Counted from the first letter of the stretch, positions 8,262 through 17,288 are shown. The stretch: DNA of 64,000 nt from Phycisphaerae bacterium (GCA_030432905.1 JAUILU010000001.1:248001-312000), one strand, 5' to 3'. Made by a program: numbers and translations. The notes: a model not told the origin generated them from the sequence alone.

Positions 8262-8289
8262 AATATAGACCCGACTCTCAATGAGTCAA
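8262..8289 (-). promoter_or_regulatory. Sigma-70-type promoter of tRNA-Asp
   Basis: On the minus strand TTGACT (-35, 8284-8289) and TATATT (-10, 8262-8267) are separated by 16 bases, about 32 bases before the tRNA 5' end. It is the best textbook promoter in the window and shows which -10 sequence the housekeeping factor prefers. Confidence 0.8.
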
Positions 8290-8312
8290 GCTTCAGCGGG
8301 GGTTCGTATCGT

Positions 8313-8579
8313 TTAGTCTTGCAGGTTGGGGAGTCTGATCTGGCCCTCGCTCTGGAGTGCCAGCGGATTGCTTTCCGGACTCACCTCAACGGCGGCGAAG
8401 TACATCAGAGTCGTCGCTGCGCCGAGCATCAGAACCGCGAGGAAAAGCAGGCCCGTGTAAACGTCGGGACCGCCCGAACGGGCCCTGCGTCCGCCGGGCA
8501 TCTTCATCGCAAGCTGCTGCTTCTGGTTCTTCTGCTTCGGAGCCTTCGGCTCTTTTGGCTGCTTCTGCTTCTTACCCAT
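8313..8579 (-). CDS. Small single-pass membrane protein with basic tail
   Basis: An 88-residue protein. Residues 1-37 are very rich in Lys, Gln and Pro (KKQKQPKEPKAPKQK) and should lie in the cytoplasm; residues 41-62 form one transmembrane helix; a short acidic tail follows. The function is unknown; the basic tail could bind nucleic acid or acidic lipid. AGGAGAT precedes the ATG at 8579. It follows the coiled-coil gene at 8604 with a 24-base gap in the same direction, so the two are likely co-transcribed and may act together at the membrane. Confidence 0.75.
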   Translation of the reverse strand: MGKKQKQPKEPKAPKQKNQKQQLAMKMPGGRRARSGGPDVYTGLLFLAVLMLGAATTLMYFAAVEVSPESNPLALQSEGQIRLPNLQD

Positions 8580-8603
8580 CGTTAGATCTCCTGGCGTAGC
8601 GGC

Positions 8604-9455
8604 TTAGCGGGTCAGGCTGCTCAGAACAGTGTCGCCGGGGCGGACCTGGATCGAGTTGTCACCAATGGTGTCAACCAGACCGACCGAGCTCTGGAGATCT
8701 GTGCGAACGATGATGAGATTGGCAACGAAGTCGCCGTCACGGGTAATGTGGAGCTTCACGTTCTCGCGGAGGCGGTCACGCGTGCCGAGGTTGACTTCGG
8801 CGTACTGCTGGCCGTTGTTGCTGCGGACTTCGCGGACGCTACCGACGACGAGATCACCAACGAGTGCGCGGGGCTCCGAGGTGCGAGCTGCGACATCGGT
8901 GCCGCCGTTCTGCTCGATGGCCTGCATCTCAGCGATCGACTCCTGCAGCGAACGGTTAGACTGGGTCAGAACCTCGTTCTGGCTCTCGAGGTCGTTGATC
9001 CGGTCGAGAAGTGCGATGTTCTGCTCGCGGGTCTTCTGGGCGTCCTCGCGTGTCTTCTTCAATTCCATGTTCTGGCTTGCGATGATCTCCGACTGTGTAT
9101 CGACAGTCTTGCCGAGGTCGCCGATCTGGTTGGCAACCGAGTCGGCACGATCGCTGGCCGAGCGTGCTTCGAGGCGGAGCTCAGCGAGTTTCGACTCGGC
9201 GTCGCGCTTGGCGGCTTGGAGCGACTCGATCTGGCTCTCAAGCGTTTCTTTCTCGACGTTGAGACGCGTCCGCTCGTCTGCGAACTGGCTGCTCTGGGTT
9301 TCGTAGTTCGCCGTCGCCTTGTCGCGAACGACCACGGCGTCGTTGTACGAATTGATGATCGCGTCACGGTTCATCGCGTACGAAGAAGTCAGAGCCGCAA
9401 GCCCGAGGCTCAGTACGGCTGCGAACACGACCAGAATCTTTGTCAAGATGTGCAC
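8604..9455 (-). CDS. Membrane-anchored coiled-coil protein
   Basis: About 283 residues. One N-terminal transmembrane helix (ILVVFAAVLSLGLAALTSSYA) is followed by a long coiled coil (about residues 35-190, heptads rich in E, L, Q and R) and a C-terminal, probably beta-rich domain of about 85 residues that begins near 'LVGDLVVGSVREV'. The shape resembles MreC-type envelope scaffolds, but I see no firm homology. The start chosen is a GTG at 9455 preceded by GGAG; the frame is open to an ATG at 9542, which would add an unlikely leader. It is upstream of the small basic membrane protein at 8313 and probably functions with it. About 280 bases upstream hold no recognisable gene. Confidence 0.72.
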   Translation of the reverse strand: MHILTKILVVFAAVLSLGLAALTSSYAMNRDAIINSYNDAVVVRDKATANYETQSSQFADERTRLNVEKETLESQIESLQAAKRDAESKLAELRLEARSASDRADSVANQIGDLGKTVDTQSEIIASQNMELKKTREDAQKTREQNIALLDRINDLESQNEVLTQSNRSLQESIAEMQAIEQNGGTDVAARTSEPRALVGDLVVGSVREVRSNNGQQYAEVNLGTRDRLRENVKLHITRDGDFVANLIIVRTDLQSSVGLVDTIGDNSIQVRPGDTVLSSLTR

Positions 9456-9737
9456 TACTCGCTCCAGTCCTTTGAGACCGCCGCTCTGGCGGCAAGCCAT
9501 CGATCTGAGACAATAAGGCCGCGCCTCTGTCTCAATGTCCATTCGCTGCTGAGCAATGGCCTCTCGGCCTCGTCGGCGACCCCGCTGGTCCCCGTCGGCT
9601 ACACCTCACCGGCCCGCCTTGGCCCGTGGATGTGTCCCGCTCTGGGCTGCGGCATCCCAGCCGCTGCCTGACAGTGTAGCGTCACCCGGACCCGTTCCGC
9701 CAGCCCGGAAGGCCCCCAGATGAGGATTACTTGAGGA

Positions 9738-10841
9738 TTATTTGAGCCTGCGGACCAGTGCAGAGGCTGCCGAGACCCGAACCATCTCTGATGGGTCCGA
9801 GAGCATCCGCTCGAGTTTCTCCAGATCCTCGACCCGTTTGGTCCACCCGAACACCGCCGCCGAGTCCGCCCTGACCACCTCACGGTCGTTCATCCAGAAC
9901 ATATCTGCCAGGAACCAGCCGTTCTGATCCCCCAGTTTGGCCATGCTGATTGCGATCGCCAGCAGGATCTCGGGCGGCATCAGCTCCCCGTTCGGGCCGG
10001 CAGATTCTGATAACTGAGCCAGCGTCCCACGCGACGACCTGTCCTTCAGCTCGCCGAGTGCCTGGATGGCCAGAGCCGTGGCTTCGAGATCTGAGGGCAG
10101 GGCCGGGAACAGAGCCGCCCTGATCGGGACAAGCTGCTTGTCTTCACCCAGCTTGACCATCGCCTCGCTCATCTGTAGGTCCAGAAGCCGCTGGCGGGCC
10201 GACATCACCCTCGGCATCGGAGTACGAAGGGCCTCATTGAGCAAAGGCAGCGCCGACTCATCCCCCATCTCGCCGAGCAGGAACGCCACGTGTGCCCGAA
10301 GCCCAGGGTCATCTTCGTTGAAGAGGTAATCCGCGAGTGCCGATCTGTCGACCGACTGACCTGTTTGCGCAAGTGCGTACACCGCAGCCGACGAAACAAA
10401 CGGCGACTCATCCGTCAGCATCACACGCAATAGGTCGGCGTGCCCCTGCAGCCGAGCCTTGCCGATCGCCATCGCCGCGATGCTGCGAACCCCGAAGTTC
10501 TCATCGACCAAGCCACGATCGACAACCTTGGAAAGCGTGCGGGGAAGCTGCACCAGGCTCTCGTACGCGTGAGCCCTTGCCTGTGCATCATTCGAGAGCG
10601 TCGATGCTTCAAGCAGCTTCGTCGCACGCTCGAAAAGCTGTTCCTGCTTCACGATGCTGCTGTAGTCCTTACGGAGCTGTTCCGTCGAACGCGTGCTGCG
10701 AGTAGCAGGTTCGGTGCCGACCTGAACTGTGCCGTCGCGATCGCTCGGTCTGGTGGGCGAACTCGAGCAACCCGCCATCAGGACGATGGTGGCCGCTGTA
10801 CAGATTCGCGTCGCTGCTCGTTGTACTGATAGGTTGATCAT
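9738..10841 (-). CDS. HEAT-repeat lipoprotein
   Basis: A 367-residue predicted lipoprotein: the signal MINLSVQRAATRICTAATI continues to an LMAGC lipobox (Cys25), followed by a Ser/Thr/Pro linker. The mature part is a chain of HEAT/armadillo-like helical repeats (for example VRSIAAMAIGKARLQGHADL, 'AHVAFLLGEMGDESALPLLNEAL', 'VRADSAAVFGWTKRVEDLEKL'), a scaffold for protein-protein contacts in the periplasm. The ATG at 10841 overlaps the lnt stop by four bases (ATGA), so this lipoprotein is coupled to the enzyme that acylates lipoproteins. No enzymatic motif is seen. Confidence 0.82.
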   Translation of the reverse strand: MINLSVQRAATRICTAATIVLMAGCSSSPTRPSDRDGTVQVGTEPATRSTRSTEQLRKDYSSIVKQEQLFERATKLLEASTLSNDAQARAHAYESLVQLPRTLSKVVDRGLVDENFGVRSIAAMAIGKARLQGHADLLRVMLTDESPFVSSAAVYALAQTGQSVDRSALADYLFNEDDPGLRAHVAFLLGEMGDESALPLLNEALRTPMPRVMSARQRLLDLQMSEAMVKLGEDKQLVPIRAALFPALPSDLEATALAIQALGELKDRSSRGTLAQLSESAGPNGELMPPEILLAIAISMAKLGDQNGWFLADMFWMNDREVVRADSAAVFGWTKRVEDLEKLERMLSDPSEMVRVSAASALVRRLK

Positions 10842-12517
10842 GATTCTCTCTTCGTATCCCCGGCGGGTTTGTCTTTGATTCTCTTGATGATCGCACCGGC
10901 AAGCAAGGCCAGCATCCCCGCGAGGGCGGCCCATCCTACGAGGTTTCCGACCGTCCTGTACGGCGTTCGGCTCAAACCGGCGTCCAGCCTGACCTGCCCT
11001 GTCAACACTCCCGCCTCCTGCGGGGGGAGTATGTCAGTGACCCGGCCCTTGGCGTCGATAAAGCAGGACTGCCCCGTATTGGCGACCCTTGCCATGGGGA
11101 GCCCGAGTTCGAGACACCGCCAGCGGGCAAGAAGAACGTGCATGGCTCGGCCGTGGTCTGAATCCCCGAACCAGCCGTCGTTGGTCATCACGATCATCAG
11201 ATCCGCGCCGGGCCCGCTATTTGCGATCCGGCGACAGATCCGGGACTGGCTGGATTCAAAGCAGATCGGAGTAGCCGCCCGGATGACACCCGACTCGGTT
11301 TCGATCTCGATCGGCGCGGCTTTCGTGCCCGCATCCAGCCCGAAGTCCATGCCGCTGGCACCGAGGCCGATCTTCAGAACCAGATTCTGAAGCCACGGCA
11401 CGCTTTTGATGTAAGGCAGTGTTTCGCCAAACGGAGTCGGCGCGATCTTGTCATACCGATCAGCCCGGACTTGGCCGTTTCGTACCAAATACGCGCTGTT
11501 GTACGTCGCGTCTTGAGACTGCCTGCCCTGCTGATCGATGCGGATATTCGTCGCGGTAATCGCGCCGACCAGCATCGGCACTCGGAGTTCTGACTGGAGC
11601 GCGAGGAAATGATCGCGGATGTTGTTGGCCTCGTTGTAGCCGTCGCGATTAATCGCCATCGCGCCCGCTTCGTCGAGCGCCGGCCCAGGGAACATGGTCT
11701 CGGGCCAGACGATCAGATCGGGCCTGTCCCCCGCCGCATTGATCGAGAGGTCCGCGAAGTTCTGGTAGTCCATCATCCGCTGTTCAGGAGTCCACGCGAC
11801 CTTGTTGTCCTGTGGCACATCGGTCTGCACAAGCGAGATCCTGACACTGGACTCACCATCAGTCGATACGCGAGGCAGAGTGAGAAGTGACACTCCCCAA
11901 ACCGCCACAACAAGCACCGTCGACACGAGAATCGCAGGCTTTTTGAGTTGTGAGTTGGATCTGACCTCTAGAAGCAGACAGCCCAGAAGCACCAGCACCA
12001 GAGTCAGCAGATATCCGCCACCGAGCGACGCGATGCTGGCGACCGCCGGGAATGCAATCAGGGGCTGGCCGACTTGGTACCACTCAAAGCCACCCCAGAG
12101 CACCTCGCCCCGGATCGTCTCAAGCCCAACCCAGACCACGGGGAGCAAAAGCACCGCGGGCAGCTTCTCGAATCGCTTGCGAACGGTACCAGCGATCCAG
12201 ACAAAGAGCCCAGGCCACATTGCAAGGTGCAGCAGCAGTGGGATATAGCCAGCAGCGGTGATGTGGAAGACATAGTCCAGTTGGTACGCATAGAAGGGGA
12301 GCACACCCGCTGCAGCGAACACGCCTTGTTTGTATGGATTCTGCGATTTCCAGGCGATCCACAACAGCGGCACGGGCGCGAGGAAACTCAAGCCAAAGAG
12401 CGAGATCGGCGGGAACGCGAGCAGCATGAACGCCGCGTGCATCAGCCCCGCGACGAGCGCGTGGTACCACCTTACGCCTCGCCCCGCCTGGTTGTTGGCG
12501 TCTTGGTTCTGCGTCAT
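10838..12517 (-). CDS. lnt: Apolipoprotein N-acyltransferase
   Basis: A 559-residue integral membrane protein. About six or seven hydrophobic helices occupy roughly residues 15-215, followed by a nitrilase-fold domain. The Glu-Lys-Cys triad can be placed: Glu in VWPETMFPGP, Lys in DKIAPTPFGETLPY and Cys in TPICFESSQSR. It transfers the third acyl chain to the N-terminal Cys of lipoproteins in the periplasmic face of the inner membrane, completing lipoprotein maturation. It lies 32 bases after accD and overlaps the HEAT lipoprotein gene by four bases, suggesting an envelope-lipid operon with accD. Confidence 0.93.
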   Translation of the reverse strand: MTQNQDANNQAGRGVRWYHALVAGLMHAAFMLLAFPPISLFGLSFLAPVPLLWIAWKSQNPYKQGVFAAAGVLPFYAYQLDYVFHITAAGYIPLLLHLAMWPGLFVWIAGTVRKRFEKLPAVLLLPVVWVGLETIRGEVLWGGFEWYQVGQPLIAFPAVASIASLGGGYLLTLVLVLLGCLLLEVRSNSQLKKPAILVSTVLVVAVWGVSLLTLPRVSTDGESSVRISLVQTDVPQDNKVAWTPEQRMMDYQNFADLSINAAGDRPDLIVWPETMFPGPALDEAGAMAINRDGYNEANNIRDHFLALQSELRVPMLVGAITATNIRIDQQGRQSQDATYNSAYLVRNGQVRADRYDKIAPTPFGETLPYIKSVPWLQNLVLKIGLGASGMDFGLDAGTKAAPIEIETESGVIRAATPICFESSQSRICRRIANSGPGADLMIVMTNDGWFGDSDHGRAMHVLLARWRCLELGLPMARVANTGQSCFIDAKGRVTDILPPQEAGVLTGQVRLDAGLSRTPYRTVGNLVGWAALAGMLALLAGAIIKRIKDKPAGDTKRES

Positions 12518-12549
12518 ATGCCCGTCTTCGTGCTGGTCAGAAACGAGGC

Positions 12550-13398
12550 TTACCCGCCGGCGTAGTCAACGAGTCTCGCGATCTGGTTCCGCATGTCGTG
12601 GCGTGGCACAACCTGATCGACCATGCCGCACTCGAGTAGGAATTCCGAACGCTGGAAGCCCTCGGGCAGATCCTGCCTGATGGTCTGGCGGATCACGCGT
12701 GGGCCGGCAAAGCCGATGAGCGCCTTGGGCTCTGCGATGATGACATCGCCCAGCATCGCGTAGCTCGCGGTCACGCCGCCGGTTGTCGGGTCGGTGAGAA
12801 CAGAGATGTACACACCACCCGCATCGTCAAAGCGTGCCAGAGCCGCGCTGGTCTTGGCCATCTGCATCAGGCTGAGGCCCGATTCCTGCATGCGAGCACC
12901 GCCGGAGCAGCTGACGATCACCAGCGGCAGGCCTTCTTTGGTCGCGTGCTCGATCGTCCGGGCAAGAACCTCACCCACGACAGAACCCATCGAGCCCATC
13001 ATGAACGTCAGGTCCATGCAAGCCAGAGCGATCTGGCGACCTTTGACGAAGCCGACACCCGCGATGATCGCGTCGGTCTGGCCGCTCTTGATCTGCTCGG
13101 CGAGCAGGCGGTCGCGGTACGACTTCAGATCGCGGAACTTCAGCGGATCGTTCGATTCGACGTTGGCAAACAGACGCTCGAAGGTTCCGGTATCGACGAG
13201 CTGCTCGACACGGGTCGAGGCGCTGATCCGGAAGTGGTGGCCGCAATCGGGGCAGACGGAGAGATTAGCTTCCATCTGCTTGCGGTAGATCATCTGGCTG
13301 CAACCCGGGCAGCGGAGCCAGAGCCCCTCGGGGATCGAGCTTTTGGTCTTGGTACTCTTCTGCACCTGTGTCCAGCTTCGTGTTGCGGTTTGCGACAT
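12550..13398 (-). CDS. accD: Acetyl-CoA carboxylase carboxyltransferase subunit beta
   Basis: A 282-residue beta subunit of the carboxyltransferase that, with AccA, moves the carboxyl group from biotin-BCCP to acetyl-CoA, the first step of fatty acid synthesis. The N-terminal zinc ribbon has the four Cys in two pairs (CPGC and CPDC). The crotonase-like core has the acetyl-CoA-binding pattern SCSGGARMQESGLSLMQMAK and the TDPTTGGVTASYA and IGFAGPRVIRQT segments. The ATG at 13398 has AGGAG seven bases upstream; an in-frame start at 13422 has no such site. It lies 44 bases downstream of the phosphatase-like gene and just upstream of lnt. Confidence 0.95.
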   Translation of the reverse strand: MSQTATRSWTQVQKSTKTKSSIPEGLWLRCPGCSQMIYRKQMEANLSVCPDCGHHFRISASTRVEQLVDTGTFERLFANVESNDPLKFRDLKSYRDRLLAEQIKSGQTDAIIAGVGFVKGRQIALACMDLTFMMGSMGSVVGEVLARTIEHATKEGLPLVIVSCSGGARMQESGLSLMQMAKTSAALARFDDAGGVYISVLTDPTTGGVTASYAMLGDVIIAEPKALIGFAGPRVIRQTIRQDLPEGFQRSEFLLECGMVDQVVPRHDMRNQIARLVDYAGG

Positions 13399-13442
13399 CA
13401 ATCGCTCCTGTGCCCCCGGCATCCGCCGTGGACGTAAGGACG

Positions 13443-14063
13443 TTAGCTTCCGACTCGGCTGACTTCGCGGGTTTGCCGGAGCTGGGCCCGCGAAATTTCA
13501 TGCCATTCTGCTGCTGGGCCTTCCATGACCTCCCACAGCTCATTTACCGGTCGTCCGGTCAACCAGCACCGGACCAACCCGTATGCCATCGGCCGAAGCA
13601 CGACTCCAACGCCAGGATCGGGTGCTCGGAGCTTCTCAAGTGCCTTCGCAAGAGCCACCGAGATCCGCCCGCTCGCCTCATTGAGCGACTCGCCCTCTGG
13701 AACGATGACGTTCGCCGGGTTCTCCCGCCAACCCTTGTAAGCCTTGGGCGCCTTCTCTTCGAGGTCTTCCCCGCGGAGGCCTTCCCACAGGCCGAGGTCG
13801 ATATCCGCCAGCCCTTCAATGGACTTGGCCTTGGCGCCGGTTACCCGTGCGTAGGCGTCGGCGGTCGATTTAGAGCACTGGTCAGGAGCGTGCAAGATGC
13901 TGCTCAGCTCGGCACCGTCTAGCAGCGACGAGGTCTCGGCCAGATCCTTCTTGGCCTGCTCGCACAGGGGCAGATCAGCTTGGCCCACGAGGCGACCCGT
14001 GATGTCCCAGTCGCTCTGACCTGAACGGATAATCAGCACGTTGATTTGTTCGGGTTTAGCCAT
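13443..14063 (-). CDS. Histidine-phosphatase-fold protein lacking catalytic histidines
   Basis: About 206 residues with the phosphoglycerate mutase-like (histidine phosphatase) layout: an initial 'INVLIIRSGQSDWD' where the family has RHGET/Q, then 'GLADIDLGLWEGL' and 'PEGESLNEASGRI', which match the family's middle motifs well. However the nucleophilic His of RHG is Ser (residue 14), and the second catalytic His near the C-terminus is also missing (VVLRPMAYG where VSHG is expected). It is therefore probably not a phosphatase and may bind a ligand or partner. Start uncertain: ATG at 14063 chosen, ATG at 14078 also possible; neither has a good ribosome site. It precedes accD by 44 bases. Confidence 0.75.
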   Translation of the reverse strand: MAKPEQINVLIIRSGQSDWDITGRLVGQADLPLCEQAKKDLAETSSLLDGAELSSILHAPDQCSKSTADAYARVTGAKAKSIEGLADIDLGLWEGLRGEDLEEKAPKAYKGWRENPANVIVPEGESLNEASGRISVALAKALEKLRAPDPGVGVVLRPMAYGLVRCWLTGRPVNELWEVMEGPAAEWHEISRAQLRQTREVSRVGS

Positions 14064-14234
14064 GATCGATTCAGCCATCGGCAAACAGGGCCGGCAGCCG
14101 TGGTATTCCTCCGCGATCTCTCGACAAGGCTTCCAGCCCGGCCGCCACTAGGGTCGCAAGTCTAGCAGGAGACATGCTGCCGGAGCGTGGGCCTGCCCAT
14201 TCTCGGAGCCACACAGCGACCGAGAACTCTCTCG

Positions 14235-14939
14235 CTATCCAAGCATAGTACGAACAACTTCGGGCCGCTGACTATTCGATTTGCCAAAGAGTGCCGATCC
14301 CGCAACCAGAACGTCGCAGCCGACATCCCTGCAAGCCTCTGCCGTTTCAGGGGCTACGCCGCCGTCCATCTCAAGGATCAGATTGGCCGGCCCCTCTTCG
14401 CGTCCCCGTCTGGTTTTCTCGAGCACCTCGGCGATGAAGGACTGGCCTCCGAACCCAGGGTGGACGGACATGACCAACAGCATCTCAAACGAACCGAGCA
14501 AGTTCTGGACCTTCTCGAACGGCGTCTCAGGGTTTATCGCGATGCCCGCAGTGCAGCCGAGTTCCCGCACACGATCGGCGAGCCTCTTGGCTTCGTCCTC
14601 ACTGACCACCTCGCAATGGAACGTGATGTGATCTGCGCCCGACTTTGCGAAAGGCTCGATGTATTTCTCAGGATCTGTGATCATCAGGTGCACATCGAAG
14701 CATGTATCGGGCAGCGAGACTCTGAGTTTCTCGATCAGGCCCGGCCCGAAGCTGAGGTTCGGCACGAAGTGGCCGTCCATGACATCGAGGTGCAGCAGCT
14801 TGCCGCCCGAATCCAGTGCGTTCGAGCAGTCCGCCGCGAGATCAGCGAAGTCTGCCGCGAGGACCGACGGCGCAACAACCGGGCTTGTGGGGCGAGATCT
14901 CAGCAACTGACGAGAATCGGCGTGATCGGCGTTGGTCAT
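14235..14939 (-). CDS. rpe: Ribulose-phosphate 3-epimerase
   Basis: A 234-residue TIM-barrel enzyme that interconverts ribulose 5-phosphate and xylulose 5-phosphate in the pentose phosphate pathway. Family motifs are intact: APSVLAADFADL near the N-terminus, LHLDVMDGHFVPNLSFGP (metal His and catalytic Asp), FDVHLMI, HPGFGGQSF and EMDGGVAPETA followed by VAGSALF (phosphate binding). The ATG at 14939 lacks a ribosome site and has TAGAGT five bases upstream. The gene is followed after about 160 bases by the phosphatase-like gene in the same direction. Confidence 0.95.
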   Translation of the reverse strand: MTNADHADSRQLLRSRPTSPVVAPSVLAADFADLAADCSNALDSGGKLLHLDVMDGHFVPNLSFGPGLIEKLRVSLPDTCFDVHLMITDPEKYIEPFAKSGADHITFHCEVVSEDEAKRLADRVRELGCTAGIAINPETPFEKVQNLLGSFEMLLVMSVHPGFGGQSFIAEVLEKTRRGREEGPANLILEMDGGVAPETAEACRDVGCDVLVAGSALFGKSNSQRPEVVRTMLG

Positions 14940-14944
14940 AGGCC

Positions 14945-14950
14945 ACTCTA
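14945..14950 (-). promoter_or_regulatory. Putative -10 box of leaderless rpe
   Basis: TAGAGT on the minus strand ends five bases before the rpe ATG at 14939; no Shine-Dalgarno sequence lies between. Confidence 0.4.
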
Positions 14951-15027
14951 AGGCGACTCAGGATTGCCGGGCGAGTGTTGAGAGGTACCATCGTGTGTCA
15001 TTTCACACTTGATGGAGAACGACCGCC

Positions 15028-16458
15028 ATGGCCGTGCCCGAATCGCTTCGCCAGTCACTCGAAAACGCAGGCCAGGCCCATGTCCTGAACCTGGTCAACA
15101 CGCTGAACGATGCCAAGCTCGCGTTGCTGATCGAGCAGCTCGAAGGTCTCGATCTCGGGGCCATGCAGTCGCTGATCGATACCTACGTCAAGTCCGCCCC
15201 CCAATTCGAGATGCCTGCGAGCACCGAGCCTCCGACCTACTACCCCGCCGACCCGAACTCGTCGGTCCGTTCATACGACGCCGCCAAGTACATCTCGTCG
15301 GGGGAAGACCTGCTCCGGGCCGGCAAAGTTGCGTGCTTTACCGTCGCGGGCGGCCAGGGCTCGCGCCTCGGGTACGACGGCCCTAAAGGCTGCTTCCCGG
15401 CGGGCGCGATCAGCGGCAAGCCCTTGTTCCAGATCTTCGCTGAGGGCATTAAAGCGACCGGTGACAAGTACGGCTCTGTCGTCCCCTGGCTCGTCATGAC
15501 CAGCCCGCAGAACCACGAAGCGACCGTTGCCTTCTTCAAGGACCACAACTATTTCGGCCTCAACGCCGACGATGTCATGTTTTTCCCACAGGGCACCATG
15601 CCCTCGTTCGATCTTGAGACCGGCCGAATCCTGATGAGCGATGCCTACACCCTCGCGGCAAGCCCCGACGGCCACGGCGGATCGCTCAAGGCTCTCTACA
15701 CCTCCGGAGCGATCGACGCGATGAAAGCACGGGGCGTCGAGCACATCAGCTACTTCCAGGTGGACAACCCGCTCGTCCGCGTCGCCGATCCGCTGTTCCT
15801 AGGCCTGCACGCAACTGCCGATGACTCGTCGGCACAGATGTCGTCCAAGATGCTCCCAAAGGCGTACGCCGAGGAAAAGGTAGGCCTGTTCGCCAAGATC
15901 GACGGCAGAACGCAAGTCGTTGAGTACTCGGACATGCCCATGGAACTCCAACGCGAAACCAACCCCGACGGCTCGCTCAAGTTCCTTGCAGGCAACCCCG
16001 CGGTCCACGCGTTTAGTGTTGATTTTGTAGAGAAGGTCAACACCGACCCGGCGTTCTCGCTCCCCTACCACCGCGCAGTTAAAAAGATTGCGCACATCAA
16101 CACCGATACAGGCGAGCAGGTCACGCCAGAAGAACCCAACGGCGTCAAGCTTGAGCGATTCGTCTTCGACGCACTCCCGTTTGCTGAGAAGTCGATCATC
16201 CTCGAAACCTCGCGTGTGCAGGAATTCGCTCCGATCAAGAACGCCAGCGGCATCGACAGCGCCGAGTCGAGTTCCAAACTCCAGACCGAGCGAGCCGCGA
16301 GCTGGCTCTCGGCCAACGGGGTAAAAGTGCCCACGAACAGCGAAGGCAGCCCTGACTGCGTGCTTGAGATCTGCCCTGCGACCGCTCTCGACGCGAGCGA
16401 CCTGCGCGGCAAGGACCTGCCCAGCGAGATAGCACCAGGCCAGAAGCTGGCGCTGTGA
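15028..16458 (+). CDS. UDP-sugar pyrophosphorylase (UDPGP family)
   Basis: A 476-residue uridylyltransferase of the eukaryotic-type UDPGP/UAP1 family, which makes UDP-N-acetylglucosamine or UDP-hexose from UTP and the sugar 1-phosphate. The nucleotide-binding loop is clear (TVAGGQGSRLGYDGPKG, near residues 111-127), followed by FPQGTMPSFD, SPDGHGGSLKAL and YFQVDNPLVRVADP, the family's substrate-binding regions. Length fits UAP1-like enzymes. GGAG lies ahead of the ATG. The downstream hydrolase gene overlaps its stop (TGATG). A UDP-GlcNAc role is more likely than UDP-glucose from the loop sequence, but this is not certain. Confidence 0.88.
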   Translation: MAVPESLRQSLENAGQAHVLNLVNTLNDAKLALLIEQLEGLDLGAMQSLIDTYVKSAPQFEMPASTEPPTYYPADPNSSVRSYDAAKYISSGEDLLRAGKVACFTVAGGQGSRLGYDGPKGCFPAGAISGKPLFQIFAEGIKATGDKYGSVVPWLVMTSPQNHEATVAFFKDHNYFGLNADDVMFFPQGTMPSFDLETGRILMSDAYTLAASPDGHGGSLKALYTSGAIDAMKARGVEHISYFQVDNPLVRVADPLFLGLHATADDSSAQMSSKMLPKAYAEEKVGLFAKIDGRTQVVEYSDMPMELQRETNPDGSLKFLAGNPAVHAFSVDFVEKVNTDPAFSLPYHRAVKKIAHINTDTGEQVTPEEPNGVKLERFVFDALPFAEKSIILETSRVQEFAPIKNASGIDSAESSSKLQTERAASWLSANGVKVPTNSEGSPDCVLEICPATALDASDLRGKDLPSEIAPGQKLAL

Positions 16459-17288
16459 TGGAAGGGCACGAAATCGAGCCGCGTTTTACGATGTTTCCAA
16501 AGGCGTTGGTTGAGAAATCACAACTAACCAAGCTGGCTGACGTGCCGACGCTCATCGCGCACCCGGACTGGCAGAACCCGGCGCCGGTCATGTTCTGGAT
16601 GCACGGCAGGACCGTGAGCAAAGAACTCGACGCGGGGAGATACCTGCGATGGATCCGGGCGGGTGTGGCAGCGGTTTCGGTCGATCTGCCCGGTCACGGC
16701 GAACGCGAGGGCCCGAAGCTGCACAGCCCGGACGACACGCCGGGCGTACTTGAGCAGATGGTCAATGAGATCGATCATGTTCTGCAAGCGCTGAGTGAAC
16801 GCGACGATGCGCACCTGTTCGATCTCAGCCGCGTCGGTATCGGCGGCATGTCCGCGGGCGGCATGGCAACGCTGCGAAGGCTGTGCGATGAGCATCCGTT
16901 CAAGTGCGCCGCGGTGGAATCCACGACCGGCTGGCTTGCCGAGTTGTACGAACCGACGCTGACAGCTGGCAGACCTTGGCCTAGCTCGCACGACGCCGAG
17001 GCGGTGTCTCGGATCGACCCGATGCAGCATCTCGACGGTTTCCGCCCGATCCCGATGCTTGTTCTGCACTCCGAGGCCGACGAGGTCGTGCCCATCGAGG
17101 GCATGCTCGGCTTTCTGGACAAACTCAAGACCCGATACGAGGCCAGAGGCGTCAGCCCTGAGATGATCGAGCTTAGAACATGGCCAGAAACCGGGGCGCC
17201 GCAGGAACATGCGGGATTCGGCAAGGTCGCCTCGGAAGCCAAGACTCTCCAGGTCGAGTTTCTCAAGCAGCATCTCATAAGCGGGTAG
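16458..17288 (+). CDS. Alpha/beta hydrolase, esterase-like
   Basis: A 276-residue serine hydrolase of the alpha/beta fold. Visible are the oxyanion-side strand with MFWMHGRTVS, the VDLPGHGERE segment, the nucleophile elbow GIGGMSAGGMATL (Ser in GMSAGG), an acidic residue region PMLVLHSEADEVVP, and a late His in EHAGFG. This resembles prolyl oligopeptidase/dienelactone hydrolase-type esterases such as YitV. Substrate is unknown. The ATG at 16458 shares its first base with the stop of the pyrophosphorylase gene, so the two are translationally coupled. Confidence 0.82.
   Translation: MEGHEIEPRFTMFPKALVEKSQLTKLADVPTLIAHPDWQNPAPVMFWMHGRTVSKELDAGRYLRWIRAGVAAVSVDLPGHGEREGPKLHSPDDTPGVLEQMVNEIDHVLQALSERDDAHLFDLSRVGIGGMSAGGMATLRRLCDEHPFKCAAVESTTGWLAELYEPTLTAGRPWPSSHDAEAVSRIDPMQHLDGFRPIPMLVLHSEADEVVPIEGMLGFLDKLKTRYEARGVSPEMIELRTWPETGAPQEHAGFGKVASEAKTLQVEFLKQHLISG

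Noticed and set aside
12946-13437. Plus-strand frame of 163 codons opposite accD
   Set aside because: Antisense shadow; accD has all family motifs and a ribosome site.
14085-14176. Short minus-strand frame of 34 codons (starts MSPARLATLVAAGLEALS) overlapping the start of the phosphatase-like gene
   Set aside because: Good-looking composition, but no ribosome site or TANNNT box before its ATG; it cannot be told from chance in GC-rich DNA.
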